Source: Pseudocercospora fijiensis CIRAD86 (taxonomy: Eukaryota > Ascomycota > Dothideomycetes > Mycosphaerellales > Mycosphaerellaceae). From it: a stretch of DNA of 64,000 bases. Below, in pieces: positions 10,825 through 22,449 of the stretch. How positions within the stretch are numbered: position 1 is the stretch's first letter; every line of letters begins with the position of its first letter. Where the stretch lies: the NCBI RefSeq assembly GCF_000340215.1, contig NW_006921536.1, positions 4,405,664 through 4,469,663 of the forward strand, read 5' to 3'. The notes below the pieces were generated by a model. That model was not told the origin of the DNA, searched no databases, and worked only from the letters and a program-made list of their open reading frames with translations. Position numbers and translations under genes: made by a program.

Positions 10825-11442
10825 ATCTCAGATCCTTCTGCGACATGCTTTCGGCAAGTGCACAAAGATCCCGGGAACCCATGCGGACGAACCATGCGAA
10901 CTTCCGACGTGTTCACGTGCAGTATGCTTTTGAGGCTTCCACATTCGGTGTAGCCTGCATATCAAACCTTGAAACAGCGGTCTCATTATCATCAAGGTCC
11001 AGATGTCCGAATTCTCATCAAGGCATCGATGCAATCTGTGAGCAAAGTGGGTCCGCGAAAATTTCGGTGGCAGCAGTGCAACCAAGGTCTTGATCGTTTA
11101 CCGTTCACGAATCTCATCGTCTGGTTGATTCGGTGTGTACAAATTCTCGTCTAGATTTGACCTATCCAAGCAGGTCAGTCATTACATCTACAGTCGTTCA
11201 TGTGAATATGCCAAACACTTGGACTCCTCGCCCATATGCTCTTCGTGCCACATCTATGATCATCACCAGATCTCTAGCAATGTATACTCCACGCTCGCTG
11301 TAACGCTGATCAATGAAGCAGTTCGCACCCGCCAGCGAATGAATGCTGGCTGCTATGAGCTCGCATCCAGTGGCTTCTGTCCATAGACAATGTATCTGCG
11401 AGCAGTCAGCATTCATCTTATAAATTTGCTCGTGGTGGCATA
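10825..11442. other. Unique non-coding DNA 3' of the methyltransferase gene
   Basis: Normal CA/TG content marks this as non-repetitive, non-RIP DNA. Several overlapping short frames occur on both strands, but none has domain signal or consistent coding character. It probably holds the 3' UTR and flank of the minus-strand methyltransferase. Confidence 0.6.
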
Positions 11443-12606
11443 TTACAAAGGAGTGTAGCTGTGGATTGATTTCTTCTTCCATTCCCGCTTCACCTCCATC
11501 AGCAACACTTCCATTTCCTCCACGCTCCATCCGAGGCCCATGGTGAAGGTCCGTACGCTCAGCCCACTGACACCTTCCAGGAGACCCACGAGGTACAGTA
11601 GTCCTGCTTGCCGTAATCGCGGGTCCTTTGGCCAAGGTCCAACGGGAATTTTGAAAGCTTTGATGGCACAGTTGACGAAACCTGCGGCTTCCATCTTCTG
11701 CTTCATTTGCTCGGGGTAGCAGCGTCCTGTTAGGCCAAACTTGCCGACACCTTCGTTCCATAGATCTTCCCAACGCTGCACCGCGCCATCGGCTCTCATG
11801 GTGCCATCATCAGAGCCAAAGGCCAGATCAAATTCCTGGTTCTCCACCCAGCCTCCAGGTTGCAAAGAGATGAAGGCCTCGGAATAGAAGTGGTCCCAAG
11901 ACTTGATGGAGAAGCCGTTCATCAGGCGTGTATGGATGAAGTCGAATTTATTGGTGAAGTCCCATTCTTCGTCGGCATCCATGATCTGGAATTCCAGATT
12001 GGGAGGCACTGCGGTAGGCTGTATGGGTGATAAATCAATTCCGACCACTTGTGCAGAAGGGTTGTCGTCGGCTACGTCGAGTGCCCAGATACCTGTCCCT
12101 GTGCCTACGTCCAGCACATGCCGAGGACTCTCAAGCGGGCAGTGCCAATGTTTTTCTTCCAGCGTCAAGCGAAGCGCATGATACGTGATGTCCATGCGCT
12201 CCTGTTCCTGCTCGTCGTTAGGAAGGGCGTATTTCTTATCGCGCTGAAAGGCGTGGTAGGTCCGGCCATTTTCCTGCTCGTAGTCGAAAATGCTTGACGC
12301 AACAGACGCCGTGGAGAGATATCCGTCGTCGTATCCGGAATCGTCACTGAAAGAATCGGCATCTCGTGCCTCCACATTAACATTGCCGAGCTGTGCGCCG
12401 GCGGGTCCAGGATTGTCCATGTCGGTCACAGCTACCGACTTCTGCGACTCGTGGCGGGCCGCGAATGTGTCGAAAAGAAAGAAAGCGTGGCGGAGTTGGG
12501 CTAGAGTACAAAGACCTTTCGAATTTGGCTGCAGGTATACAGGGTGCAGAATACTGCAGTGACTGCACTTTGCGTCGAACTGCATATCGGGCCATGGCAA
12601 AGCCAC
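11443..12606 (-). CDS. LaeA-like SAM-dependent methyltransferase
   Basis: The single-exon frame gives up to 387 residues. Motif I is VLDVGTGTGIWALDVA (164-179), followed by VVGIDLSP (187-194), FDFIHTRLM (221-229) and the post-motif LQPGGWVENQEF (248-259). This order is typical of Methyltransf_23 proteins related to LaeA, which in fungi act as nuclear regulators of, or enzymes in, secondary metabolism. The substrate cannot be told. The true start is uncertain. The first Met (12606) lies about 20 bp from the repeat boundary and the first 62 residues look unlike the family; Met63 at 12420 gives a more usual 325-residue protein with an acidic, Ser-rich N-terminus. No internal stop or frameshift is seen, unlike the flanking DNA. 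Its promoter would be very short or lie within the repeats. Confidence 0.85.
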   Translation of the reverse strand: MALPWPDMQFDAKCSHCSILHPVYLQPNSKGLCTLAQLRHAFFLFDTFAARHESQKSVAVTDMDNPGPAGAQLGNVNVEARDADSFSDDSGYDDGYLSTASVASSIFDYEQENGRTYHAFQRDKKYALPNDEQEQERMDITYHALRLTLEEKHWHCPLESPRHVLDVGTGTGIWALDVADDNPSAQVVGIDLSPIQPTAVPPNLEFQIMDADEEWDFTNKFDFIHTRLMNGFSIKSWDHFYSEAFISLQPGGWVENQEFDLAFGSDDGTMRADGAVQRWEDLWNEGVGKFGLTGRCYPEQMKQKMEAAGFVNCAIKAFKIPVGPWPKDPRLRQAGLLYLVGLLEGVSGLSVRTFTMGLGWSVEEMEVLLMEVKREWKKKSIHSYTPL

Positions 12607-12774
12607 TCAAGTTAGGAAGCCGACGCCGCGATAGGGGCCTCTATCGTACTGCCTATACTTATAATAGCTAGAGTAGTAGTCTACGTTATCTTTAACGTAC
12701 TTATATCTCCTATAGGCCGTTTTATATATATAAACGTTCTCGTAGTACTAGTAGTAGTAGAATAGGCCTCCTCG
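12607..12774. other. Left boundary of the large RIP block
   Basis: Within about 30 bp the composition changes from normal to CpA-depleted. The segment contains TA-rich and (TAG)n-like sequence but nothing I can name. It has no counterpart beside the second copy of repeat R. Confidence 0.5.
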
Positions 12775-13178
12775 GCTTAGCCTACTATCTTATCGCTTTC
12801 TACTAGTTAATAGTAGCCTATCTAGCGGCCTATTTAATTAGCTTAGGTCTAGTAACCTTATACCGAGTCGTACGACTAAGCCGCTTATTAATCCGCTTAA
12901 GTAGCTCTAAGATATAGTAAGTAACTATCTTATTACTACTATAATCGCCCCTTAGTACTCGCTAGTACTTCTTAAATATACGAATAGTAATAATACCGGT
13001 TATAGACTCCTTAAGTACTAGTATCTAGTATATATAATTTAAGCTATAGACCCTCTAATAATACTAGGTATTATCGAATAGCCTATAGGCTATAATAGTA
13101 TAACTATAACTATTAGACTTCCGCTTCTTAGGCTTAGCGCGTACGAGAGCCCTTCGCTCGGCCGCTTTACGTAGAGTA
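12775..13178. repeat. Repeat R, left copy (unclassified)
   Basis: About 400 bp matching 59112-59521 in the same orientation. Both end in CGGCCGCTTTACGTAG. The minus strand reads as a basic protein fragment between stops (for example ITIRIFKKY and ELLKRINKRLSRTTR). I do not recognise a family. The two copies flank the entire 46-kb transposon block. Confidence 0.7.
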
Positions 13179-13188
13179 AAGGTACTAA

Positions 13189-13446
13189 TATAGCTAATAA
13201 CTTTAGCGTAGAATAGATCGCCTAAGAATACCGCTACTAGTCGTATAACTATAATCTTATAATAGGGGTTATATTAGTAGGTAGATAGGGTAGTAGTGCG
13301 TACAAGTAGTATTCGATAGAGATCTAGGAGGAGAAGGAAGAAGGCAGGCTAGTTAGCCTAACGCTAAGCGCTAAGCCCTACCTAAGGCACTAAGACCCTA
13401 GCTTTACTCGAGCTAGTTATATACTAATTACGTGTAACCTCTAATA
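13189..13446 (-). repeat. Gy2a 3' LTR
   Basis: Related to 58830-59110, clearly in the last 97 bp and more loosely in the first 160. The shared part recurs a third time at 56836-56932. On the minus strand the LTR is preceded by purine-rich AGAAGGGAAGCG, a fair polypurine tract. Ends are TA-type where TG/CA would be expected, consistent with RIP. Confidence 0.65.
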
Positions 13447-13449
13447 TAC

Positions 13450-16400
13450 GCTTCCCTTCTAAAGGCCGCGCCCTCGTAGCCTATCTATATTCTAATCTCG
13501 ACCTCCGTTGCCGCTAACTTAGCAGACTAACTAAGCTGTTTAGCCGCGCTAAATTAAACGCTTAACTACCTAATTATGTAACTATATTAAACCTTACCTT
13601 CTAATACAATGTTCAACTCTAACTACGCTATTCTTATATATAATAAAGTAATATATATCTACGAGAATTAAGGACTATCGACTAATTATAATACGAGCGC
13701 GTCTTCCCTACTATAATAGGTAGGCGTACGAGGTATTGTAGCACTACCTCTATTCTAAGTAATGTCGTACCGAGTTCTTTACGTCTACTCTAAAAGACCT
13801 AGAAATATCCGCTCTCGAAGGTTGTTCTTATTATTACAAGGGCTATTATTTACTATCGTAGTTTTACTAGCCCTAATTAGTTAGGTTTAGTAGCCTTTTA
13901 TTATTAATTAATCTTATCTTTTTAAAAACACAGTTCGTCTAGTTTCTATAGGCAAAGGCTACTACAAGTGTAATAGTTAAGGTTCGCCTTACTTAAAGGG
14001 TCGGAAAGATCGAGGAGTAACCTATTATCCGCAAGATCGACCCTAGCTAGCTTAGCTCTATATTTTTGCCCTTAGTTAGTCTATTAGTCGCTTAGCCTTT
14101 TTAGTCTCTAAGCCCTTCGAACGGTTTAATCCTTTTAACCTAGCGCCTTAGTCTTAGGCTATAGTATAGGTAAGGTTACTCTCGTAGGTATAGCGATAAT
14201 AGTAGGTAATATTAATAATAGCGGCGCTAGCCGTCTTAGTACTAACTTTACCTTATTCTTCCTTTCTTCCTTTAACTAGTAATATACTTAGCAATACCGT
14301 TACTAGTATAGCCGCGCGCTATCTTCTAATATACCGCTAGCTCGTACTACGACGCTATTATTATTATTATTATTACTATACGCGCGCGCGCCGTCCCCGC
14401 CGACTGCCTAGGCCTCGGAGCCTTAATAGGATAAAGGAATAAGAGGGGGCCTATAGGGTGCGCTAGTAAAGAGGTAGATTCCTTAAAAGCGTAGAGGATT
14501 AGTCGATAGTTATAGCGCGCTCGTTAATACTCGGTACGCGTTTACTATAGTAGTATAGTCTTATCTTTACTAACAATTGCTCGCCTCTAATTAGTTAGCT
14601 AATAGCACCCCGGGGGTAGTATTAATCCTAGGCCTTTCTAGTAATATTATAGGCCCTTAGCCTTCTTCTTGTTCTTTACGCTAGTTTAATACTCGTCTTA
14701 CAACTTAGCTATATCCTTAAAGGAGCCTTTAGCTTCCTACGAGTCCTATTTAGGTAAATAGCCTTACTATCTTAATAGGTACTCCTTCTTGCCCTTCCTA
14801 GTCCGATACTTTAGTATACGCTCTATAGACTATAGCTCTTTACTATCGGCTAAGACTTCTTCTAACTTAGTAGGCGCTTTATCGCCTTCGCGCTAATAGT
14901 ATAGTTTAAAGAGGGATATATAGAAGGTATTATAGATAGTATAATAAGGAGGAAGCTATAACTAGTAGGCCTATATGCCCTTAGCCTCTCGGATACGAAA
15001 TAGGCTAATGTATCTTAGTGCGAGCTTAGGCCTTGCTCTACTATTAGGTAATAGATATTTGCGGATACGGAGGTTCTTCGTGCTAAGTATAACTATATTG
15101 CCTTGTTTAAAGGTTATTAGTATATAGCGCTTATTGTAGTAGGTCTTTTAGTACTCTTAAGCCTTTGTTAGCTTCTTAGCTATCTTAGTATAGATTTCTC
15201 GTATCTTCTAGATACGTTCTATTATCGCTAGTGTTTCTAGTACTTAACGCGCTTCCCTTTCCTTACGCTCGGCCTCGAGCGAGGTAAATAGGTCTTATAG
15301 TAAGGCAACGTTTTAGCCTATTATAGCTATATAGGGTAAGACCTTAGTTAATAAGTATATACTGTTGTTATATACGAATTCCGTAGGTTATAGGAGGTTG
15401 ACCTAATCCTCGGGGTTCTTATTAATGTAGCTGCGTAGGTGCTACTATAGGGTAGCATTCTGCCTCTCGGTCTAGCTACCTATCTATAGATAGAACGCTA
15501 TAGATAGGCGATACTTTAGTCTTAGCTATAGGCATATTTCGCTCTAATAGTGTAATATTAGTATCGATCTACGATTAGACACTATCCCCTTAGGGGTTCC
15601 CTAATAGGTATAGAAGATGTTATTCTATAGCGCTTCTACTATATTAATAGCAGTCTAATCCTTCCGCGCCGGGATATATCGAGCGCCTTTAGTAAATCGA
15701 TCTACTATAATAAGGATAGTATTATATATATCCTTGCTACCCCTACGTTTAGTAGGCGGAAGGCCTATAATAAAGTCTATTATAAGCTCTATAAATAGTT
15801 TCTTTAAAATAGGAAGTAAAGACAACTCGCCGAATAGTAAGTGCTTTAGTGCTTTAACTCGCTAGCATACTATATAGGTCTGTATATATTCCTTTATATG
15901 CCGCTTACTATTTAGCTAGTAGTATATACGCGATAGTAGCTCGTACGACCTCTCTATACTATAGTAACTAGCAAGCTTACTATTATAGTGTCGCTTTAAA
16001 AGCTCTTATCTAATCGATTGTTTAGCGGGGATATAGTACCTACCCTTAAACTTTAAGTAACCCTTGTTATCGATCGACTAGTTACTCTTACTAAATCGAG
16101 TCGTTCGCCTACTTATAAGCTTATCGATACGTTTAGTAGTAAAGGCGTCCCTCTACTAAGTATATAACAGCTTATCTATAAACGATTAACTATCCCTATT
16201 TGCAAGGTTATTTAATAGTACCCTTGCTATCGAACGAGGTACGTATTATATATATCTAATAGTGCTAGCAGCCGGATTAACTATAGTAGTACCTTTATCG
16301 CTATTACTATATATAGCGATATCGACTAGGGAGTTATTATAGCTCTTCCTATCGGTATTATTAGCCCTTGCCTTAATACGTACTATTAATATAGTAAGAG

Positions 16401-18450
16401 CATTAATATGCTTTAAGCCGTTACGGAGTCCGGTAAGCCGCTTATCCTACGCTTGCTTATTAATAATATAGGCTATAGCAATCTTATACTATAGGGTTAG
16501 AAACAATGAATTAATATACTAAGTCTCGCTATTATAATTAGGTCGCCTCGATAGGCTATTAGTAGGGTTACTTACGCCTAGCCGATATAATATATTAAAA
16601 TCGAACCTAGCGAGGTAGACGGCCTATCTAGCCTATCGACCTATAACCCTAGTAACCTTCGTAATTCTACGAAGGTTGTTATAGTCCGTATAGACCTAAA
16701 TAGTATACTAAGCACTATCGAGATAGTAGCGCTAGTGCTTAAAGGCTTCTACGATTACTAAGAGCTCTTGCTCGTAGGTCTCGTACTAACGTTCTATATC
16801 GATTATCTCCTATAAAAAGAAGGCAATTAGGTACTAATAGTAGTCCTTATCTAACTGCTAGGACATTATAGCCAATATAGCGAACTGCGAAGCGTTAGTC
16901 TTAATACGAATCTGCTTATTTAGTGCGAAATAGTATAACAAGGGGACTTTAGTAAAGCGTTACTTCAAACCGTTAAAAGCGGCTTGTGCTTTGTTAGTCT
17001 ATTTAAACTCTCTAGTTAGGTTAGCCTTAGTTTTAGTAAGCTTAGTTAGCGGCATTATATACCGTAAATAGCCTATAATAAAGCGGCGATAGAAGTTAGC
17101 GAAGCTAAGGAACGACTATAGCTCCTTAATTAACGTAGGAATAGGCTATTTAGTAATAGTTTAGATATAGTTAGGGTCGGCCTTAACGCCCTTAGTTAAT
17201 ACGAGGAAGCTAAGGAAGGCTACCTCCTTAGTGGCAAAGGTATATTTAGAAGGCTTATAATATAGTCTATAGGTCTATAGGCGGTCGAGCACCTTGCGTA
17301 CTATAGCCTAGTACTCTGCAATATTAGGTAAATAGGTATAAACTAGGATATTATCTAGATAAACTATATAGAGATAGTCTAGTAGGCCTAACAAGGCCCG
17401 ATTAAAATAGGACTAGAATGTTATAGAGGCATTAGCTAGGCTAACTAGTATAACTAAATACTTAAAATAGCTATAGCGAGTACGGAAGGCTGTTTTCTAT
17501 TTATCGCCCTTACGAATACAGATATAATAGTACGTATCCTTAATGTCTAGTATAGTATAAAAGTAGGCGCTAGAAAGGCGATCGAGGGTCTCGTTAATAA
17601 GCGGAAGTAGATAGCGGTCCTTAATAGTAATAGCGTTAAGCCTATAGTAATTAACGTATAAACGTAGGCTACTATCCTTCTTAGGGACAAACAGGATTAG
17701 TGCACTAGTAGGGCTATTACTATACTAAATTCGACTATTAGCTAGGTTCTTATCTAGGTATTTACGTAGTATAGAGAGCTCGCGCTTACTAAGGTTATAG
17801 AGCGGCCTAAAAGGAACCTCCTTGCCCTATATAATATCGATCTTATAGTCCGTCTCTTTAAATATAGGCAACGTCGATACTAGGTAGTATTTAAATACAT
17901 TAATATAGGTTTCTCGAATAGGCTATAGTATACGAGCAAGCTAATTAGGATCTATACTATTAGGGGGTATAGGTTTATTATTATTACTACTAAGCAGGTT
18001 AGTAGTCGGATTAGCTAGGGTTAGGTTACTAATAAATAGGACCCTAATATCGTTAGGGCACTCGCTAACGTCGATATACTTAATATCCTCCTTTCTAGCG
18101 ATTCTAAATTGCTACTATTAGAGGCCTAAGTCTATAGCTATAGCGTAGTACTTAAGGATAGGATTGCTAATAATAATATCGGATAGAAGGCTATCTATAT
18201 CTACTATATAGGCAGTAAAGTCTAATAAACGCTTATTACCGAGGTCGTCTTTTAGAACTATAAGAATATAGTAGGTTCTATAGGTTAAGTACCGAGCGTT
18301 ATTAAACTAAGCAAGGGTTAGTAGGTTAGCTCTATTTAATTGTCGAAGGTCTAATTACTTAGCTAGGCGATAGCTAATAAGGGCGCTAACTGAATTTCCT
18401 AGATCTAGCGTAACCTTAGTTTTATAAGTAGTACTACAGGTGTCCTATAC
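13450..18450 (-). pseudogene. Gy2a pol polyprotein, decayed
   Basis: Reverse transcriptase: KTAFRTRYSYFKYLV near 17460-17510 and the catalytic YLDNILV near 17340-17365 (YLDD with the second Asp changed to Asn). RNase H end: AVYLARFDFNILYRLGVSNP near 16560-16640. Integrase core: IIVDRFTKGARYIPARKD near 15660-15710, then SQTERQNATL and YINKNPED near 15400-15500. Numerous TAG/TAA codons replace expected Trp and Gln. A chromodomain was not identified. Confidence 0.75.
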
Positions 18451-18559
18451 GAGACAGGTACGTATAATAGCTAGTATAATGTCGATAGTCTTACGCCGTA
18501 CGAGGCTAATAGTTAGTGCGGCGCTTATTCTTTTTTCGAAGGTTAGCCTATAGGGGTAG

Positions 18560-19880
18560 CGTTAGCTGCTAAGAGGTGCTTCTAGTACTTAGCGGTAGTA
18601 TAGTCGATTCGGGCCTAATCCCTAGGTTTGTCGTATTAGCCTAGTAGATAGCTAGTACTATTATAGTTAAAGCATTTTAATCTAGTAGGGAGGTTACTAT
18701 AGCTACTATTATTGTTATTAGTAGAGCGGTTAGCACTATAGGGATACGAGCCCCTTCTATAGCCCCTATTACGGCCTCCTCTATATAGCCGTCGGCTACG
18801 GCCTCTTCCTCGGTCGTTATTACTATTCCTATTATTAGCATTATTGTTCTAGTAGGAACCTTAGTTTCCTCCGCGGCTACGATAGATAGTTAGGCGTATC
18901 TTAGATTCTAACCGTTGCTAAAGCTATACTATACGCTCTATAGTTTCGACTTTAACTATAAATTAAATACGTATAAGGTTAGCTTATTTAAACATACGGC
19001 GGCCGTCTAATTTAAGGATAAGCTCCTATCTAAGCTTTAGGCGTATTTCCGAGATTTATATAGAATTAGCCTTAACCGGAAGGTCGTCTTTGAGGGTCTT
19101 TAAATAGGCTTTAAATAAGCGAGCCGATTAATCAATCTTTTGTTTAGCTCGAAGGTACTAGTCCTAAGCGTGTTGTTACCTTAGTATAGGGTTTCTAAGG
19201 GTGTCTAGTATAATAGTTTTGTAGGTTTGCTATTAAACAGCGGTCTAGTTATTAAGGGAGTTAAAATAGTTATCCTAGGTGCGTTTTAGGTCCCTATTAA
19301 TATACTATATAGTATAGACGACTAAGGAATAGTTATCTAGTAGCGCTCTCGGTATATTGCGCTAGTTAAGCTTATAGTTACGAATATAGTCGTTATATTA
19401 CTTTCGACTAGAGCTATTAAACACGGTATAGTCCTTAAGTTTAGTATCCTTCTTTTAAATAGTTAGTAAGGAAGGCCCTACTACTAGTCTAGTATTGGAT
19501 ATTAGGGACTCCTATAGGCGGCGAATCTCGAGAAGATTATCCTTTAGCTATTATTCTTAGCGCAGAGCAGTAAGTCTATTCTAGGTAGCTTCTTAAACTC
19601 TCGCTACTAGCTAGGGGCTAAAAGCTAGTCGGTCGTATCGACGATTAACAATGTTGCTAAGGATGTCGTTAATAGGCAACGATAGGTTATCCCCTTCGAC
19701 TATAGGTTCTTTAGTAGGCTCTTTAGCAGGCGCTTTAGTAGGTACTTTAGTAGGCACTATACTACTAGCGTTGTCGTTGCTAGCGCTACTAGCGGCGCCG
19801 CGATTGTTGTTACTTCGTAATAAGCCGGCTATTATAATAAGGGGTAGTACTAATAATATATCGTAGCTTCTTATAGTGCG
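18560..19880 (-). pseudogene. Gy2a gag, decayed
   Basis: The minus strand reads a capsid-like region ending in a zinc knuckle at 18630-18680, seen as KCFNYNSTSYLLG. The expected second Cys and the His are both Tyr, which TGC/CAC to TAC/TAT changes would give. The same knuckle recurs in Gy2b at about 57440-57490. The long plus-strand open frame within this region is a shadow. Confidence 0.65.
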
Positions 19881-20329
19881 GATATAGCGGAATTAGTAGA
19901 TATCGGCCTAGTATAATTAACTTAGTATAATAGGCCGTATAGAAGGCCTTGCTTAATAATTAGTACGGTTGTTTTAGTAGAGTAGTACGTATAGGTCCCG
20001 TACTTTAGGCGTAACCGTAGTGGTTCGGGTTGGTTTAGTTTAGTTTGCTAAGCCGAAGATCTAGTTTGGTTTAGGTTGGTTTGCTAAGCAACTATAGGAT
20101 TGGCTAGTTCGAACTATAGAATTTGTCGGTTTCTAAGAAGTGTAAGAATAGCTACGTAACTCGAAGCAAGCCCTTTATAAGATACGAGAGTGTAGCCGGT
20201 AGCGTAGCCGGCATTTTTTAGTTGTAGGAAGGTACTTATATAACCCTAAATCTATAGACAATTAGCTAAGGGCACTAACTAATTAAAAGTATATATATAT
20301 ATACAAGCTATTATAGTTCAGTTTAGAAA

Positions 20330-20890
20330 CTATACTTATTAGGTATAAATTTTATCCTTTCGCTCGCTATTCAATTCCCTAACTGCTTAGTAGAATATTA
20401 TTATCTAGATCTAGGTAGAACTTATCGATTTCCCTCGAAGCTCTCCTTAAGAAGTTCTAGCACTTTCCTACTAAACTATACTCTAATATTAAGTACTAGG
20501 ATAGCTCCTCCCTCGATATCGGTATAGTATACGAAACAGCTATAAGGCAGCTCTATAGGGCGTTCTACTAGTTACTCGCTATACTATAGCCGAATGCTAG
20601 TTCGTTCCTTAAAACTCTAGGTTATTTAGTAGATATTAAGGATAGGGCAGGTAGTAACTTAGTATTATATAAGGAAGTAGAGGCTACTATAGAGGAGTCC
20701 TTTAACCTATAGAAGATAGTAAAAGATATAGAGGCAGCTATAGGTCTAGGTACCTAGTTGAATTTCTAGTAGGTAGAGTATAAAGATATTTAGAGGGAGT
20801 ATTAGGTAGAGTTGCGAAAGCAGGTATATAATATAGTCTAGAGAATAGGGATAATGCCTATAACTATAAGTATTAGGTTCTTTAATCTTC
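20330..20890 (+). pseudogene. Unrecognised decayed ORF in hAT copy B
   Basis: A plus-strand frame with scattered TAG codons reads as protein between stops, for example LGYLVDIKDRAGSNLVLYKE and KDIEAAIGLGT. It lies near the left end of the element, convergent with the H3-like gene to its right. TAGCCGG motifs occur on both sides (20195-20215, 20985-21005) and none inside. I do not recognise the family and no function is proposed. Confidence 0.4.
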
Positions 20891-21232
20891 CTCCTTTTTT
20901 CCTTATTTTCTTTTTATAAAAATCCAAACTAATACAAATTAACTAGAATGTCTATCTTCTTTTAGTTCTTTATAAGACCTAGCAGCGTAGCCGGTAGCGT
21001 AGCCGGCCTTTTTACTCCTTAGAACTAACGGGATTTTCGAAGACTTCTATTCCGTACGGCTAATAAAGTATACTATACTATATATATATACTTAGAGAGT
21101 ATTTAGAGCGCGGTATATAGCGCCGTATAATAGCGGCTTATTTCGTATATAGAAAAGCTTATAGACGATACTACGAACATCCTTCCTATTAGTATATCTA
21201 TCCTATCTAGTACTATCTCGAATATAGACATT

Positions 21233-21905
21233 CTAGCCTTTTAGAATCTAATCGAGTGCTTTGAAATCCTTGTCTATAATCGTTATACGCTTCGCGTAGA
21301 TAGCTATAAGGTTAACCGCTAAAATAGTATTAGTATAGTCCGAAAAGAGGTAGAAGAGAAACATATATTCGAAGATACGAACTAGGTAGGCTTCTATAGC
21401 CTCTTAAAGGGCGCCTATTACAGAGGCTTAGAAGCGAAGGTCCGTTCTATAATCCTAGGTAATTTCGCGAATAAGTCGTTAGAAAGGAGCTTTGCGGATT
21501 AAGAGCTTAGAACTCTTCTAATACTGCCGAATCTTACGGAGGGCTACGGCTAAAGAAGGATTAGTAAAAAGATAGTAAGAATGCCGGCTACGCTACCGGC
21601 TACGCTACCGGCTACGCTACCGGCTATAAATAGGACTTACTTCCTAGGCGCTATCGACGCTTCGTACGATTGCTACTAGCAGTAGAAGCGCTAGTTGTCG
21701 TCTTACGTAGAGCCTTGCCCGCCGTTGTCTTACGCGGAGCCTTACTCGCGACGCCCTTTCTAGTACCGGAGCTAGCGGTAGTAGTAGTAGCCCTCTTACG
21801 TTAATATACTATACTCGTTCTATTATTTCCGGTCTTATTACGACCCGTAGAAGCAGCAGGTCCCTTCTTACTAGGCGTCGTAACTTAGTTAAGTAGACTC
21901 GCTAT
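21233..21905 (-). pseudogene. Histone H3-like gene (long-tailed H3), RIP-mutated, in a DNA transposon
   Basis: The minus strand reads a complete histone H3 fold over three exons. Exon 1 (21905-21641) starts at ATA, an expected ATG changed by RIP, and encodes a Ser/Thr/Lys-rich tail with ASKAPRKTTAGKALRKTT, clearly related to the H3 tail around K14-K27. Intron 1 (21640-21550) has a GTAAGT donor and TTTAG acceptor, and splits the Gly-Thr-Val codons of PGTVALR just as needed. Exon 2 has VALRKIRQY, KLLIRKAPF, RLIREIT, DYRTDLRF, VIGAL and EAIEAYLVRIFEY. Intron 2 ends at TACTAAT...TTTTAG (21319), donor unclear. Exon 3 has NLIAIYAKRITII and DKDFKALD. Total is about 178 residues against 135 for H3; about 44 extra residues precede PGT. 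Stops fall where Gln or Trp is expected. In the H3 family with high confidence; its role in the element is unknown. Confidence 0.8.
21550..21640 (-). repeat. Intron of the H3-like gene carrying TAGCCGG tandem units
   Basis: The intron holds four units of TAGCCGG(T/C)AGCG between a GTAAGT donor and a CTTTTTACTAATCC...TTTAG branch-acceptor. The motif is shared with the transposase introns, tying this gene to the same element. Confidence 0.7.
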
Positions 21906-22114
21906 TATAAAAGTCGTCGAATTGAGGAAAAAAGTACGTTACGAAGGTATACGAAGGCGCGCGCGGAGCGAGGGTATTACGGAGGTAGTAGATATAGAGC
22001 GTAGAGGTATAGGTATCGATACGAAGGTTAAATATAGCGAGAGAGATAGTGTCGCGGTATCGCTAGGCAATAGAGTAAGCTTCGCGTAAGCCTATATTAT
22101 AGTAACGTTAGAGT

Positions 22115-22180
22115 AAGGAAAGAAGGCAGGTACGGCTAAAAAAGGTAGGTACGGCTAAAAAAGGCAGGTACGGCAGACTT
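22115..22180. repeat. 19-bp tandem repeat upstream of the H3-like gene
   Basis: GGCAGGTACGGCTAAAAAA is repeated about three times. It lies 210-275 bp 5' of the presumed start codon, where promoter elements would be expected. A regulatory role is only a guess. Confidence 0.7.
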
Positions 22181-22449
22181 TAAAATATAGCCGGCATATA
22201 TAGCCGGTATAGTAATAGGCGAAAGCCTCCTTTTAATAAATAGCCGGCGTAATAATAGTATCCTACTATAGTATAGATATTCTTTAGTAATGCCTTTACT
22301 AGCTATAGTAATCTTATAAGTAACCTAGGCCTATTGCTAGTAAATATAAGAAATATTAGGTAGGCTATACTAAACAAGCTAGTTATTTAGTAGGAAAAGG
22401 CCTACTACCGTCTCTATATACTGGCTACGAGTGCCGGCTATCGCTCTAA

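Larger units (their letters stand above)
13189..20017 (-). mobile_element. Gypsy LTR retrotransposon Gy2a, RIP-mutated
   Basis: Minus-strand order from the right is gag (zinc knuckle near 18630-18680), protease, reverse transcriptase, RNase H and integrase, which is the Ty3/Gypsy order. The 3' LTR is at 13189-13446. The 5' LTR is interrupted: hAT copy B begins at 20018, just beyond the leader, and only about 97 bp of LTR remains on its far side at 56836-56932. A shortened relative (Gy2b) follows there. Confidence 0.8.

Noticed and set aside
10764..11386. Several overlapping open frames on both strands
   Set aside because: No domain, no consistent frame and no splice structure that extends them; the first starts inside the Helitron terminus.
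19651..19866. Hydrophobic 71-codon frame (repeated at 58490-58681)
   Set aside because: Antisense to gag of Gy2a and Gy2b; its repetition follows from the repeat, not from a conserved protein.
20010..20017. 8-bp target duplication for hAT copy B
   Set aside because: CGTAACCG on the left and CGGGGTCT on the right do not match. Either the exact borders are off or flanking LTR was deleted.
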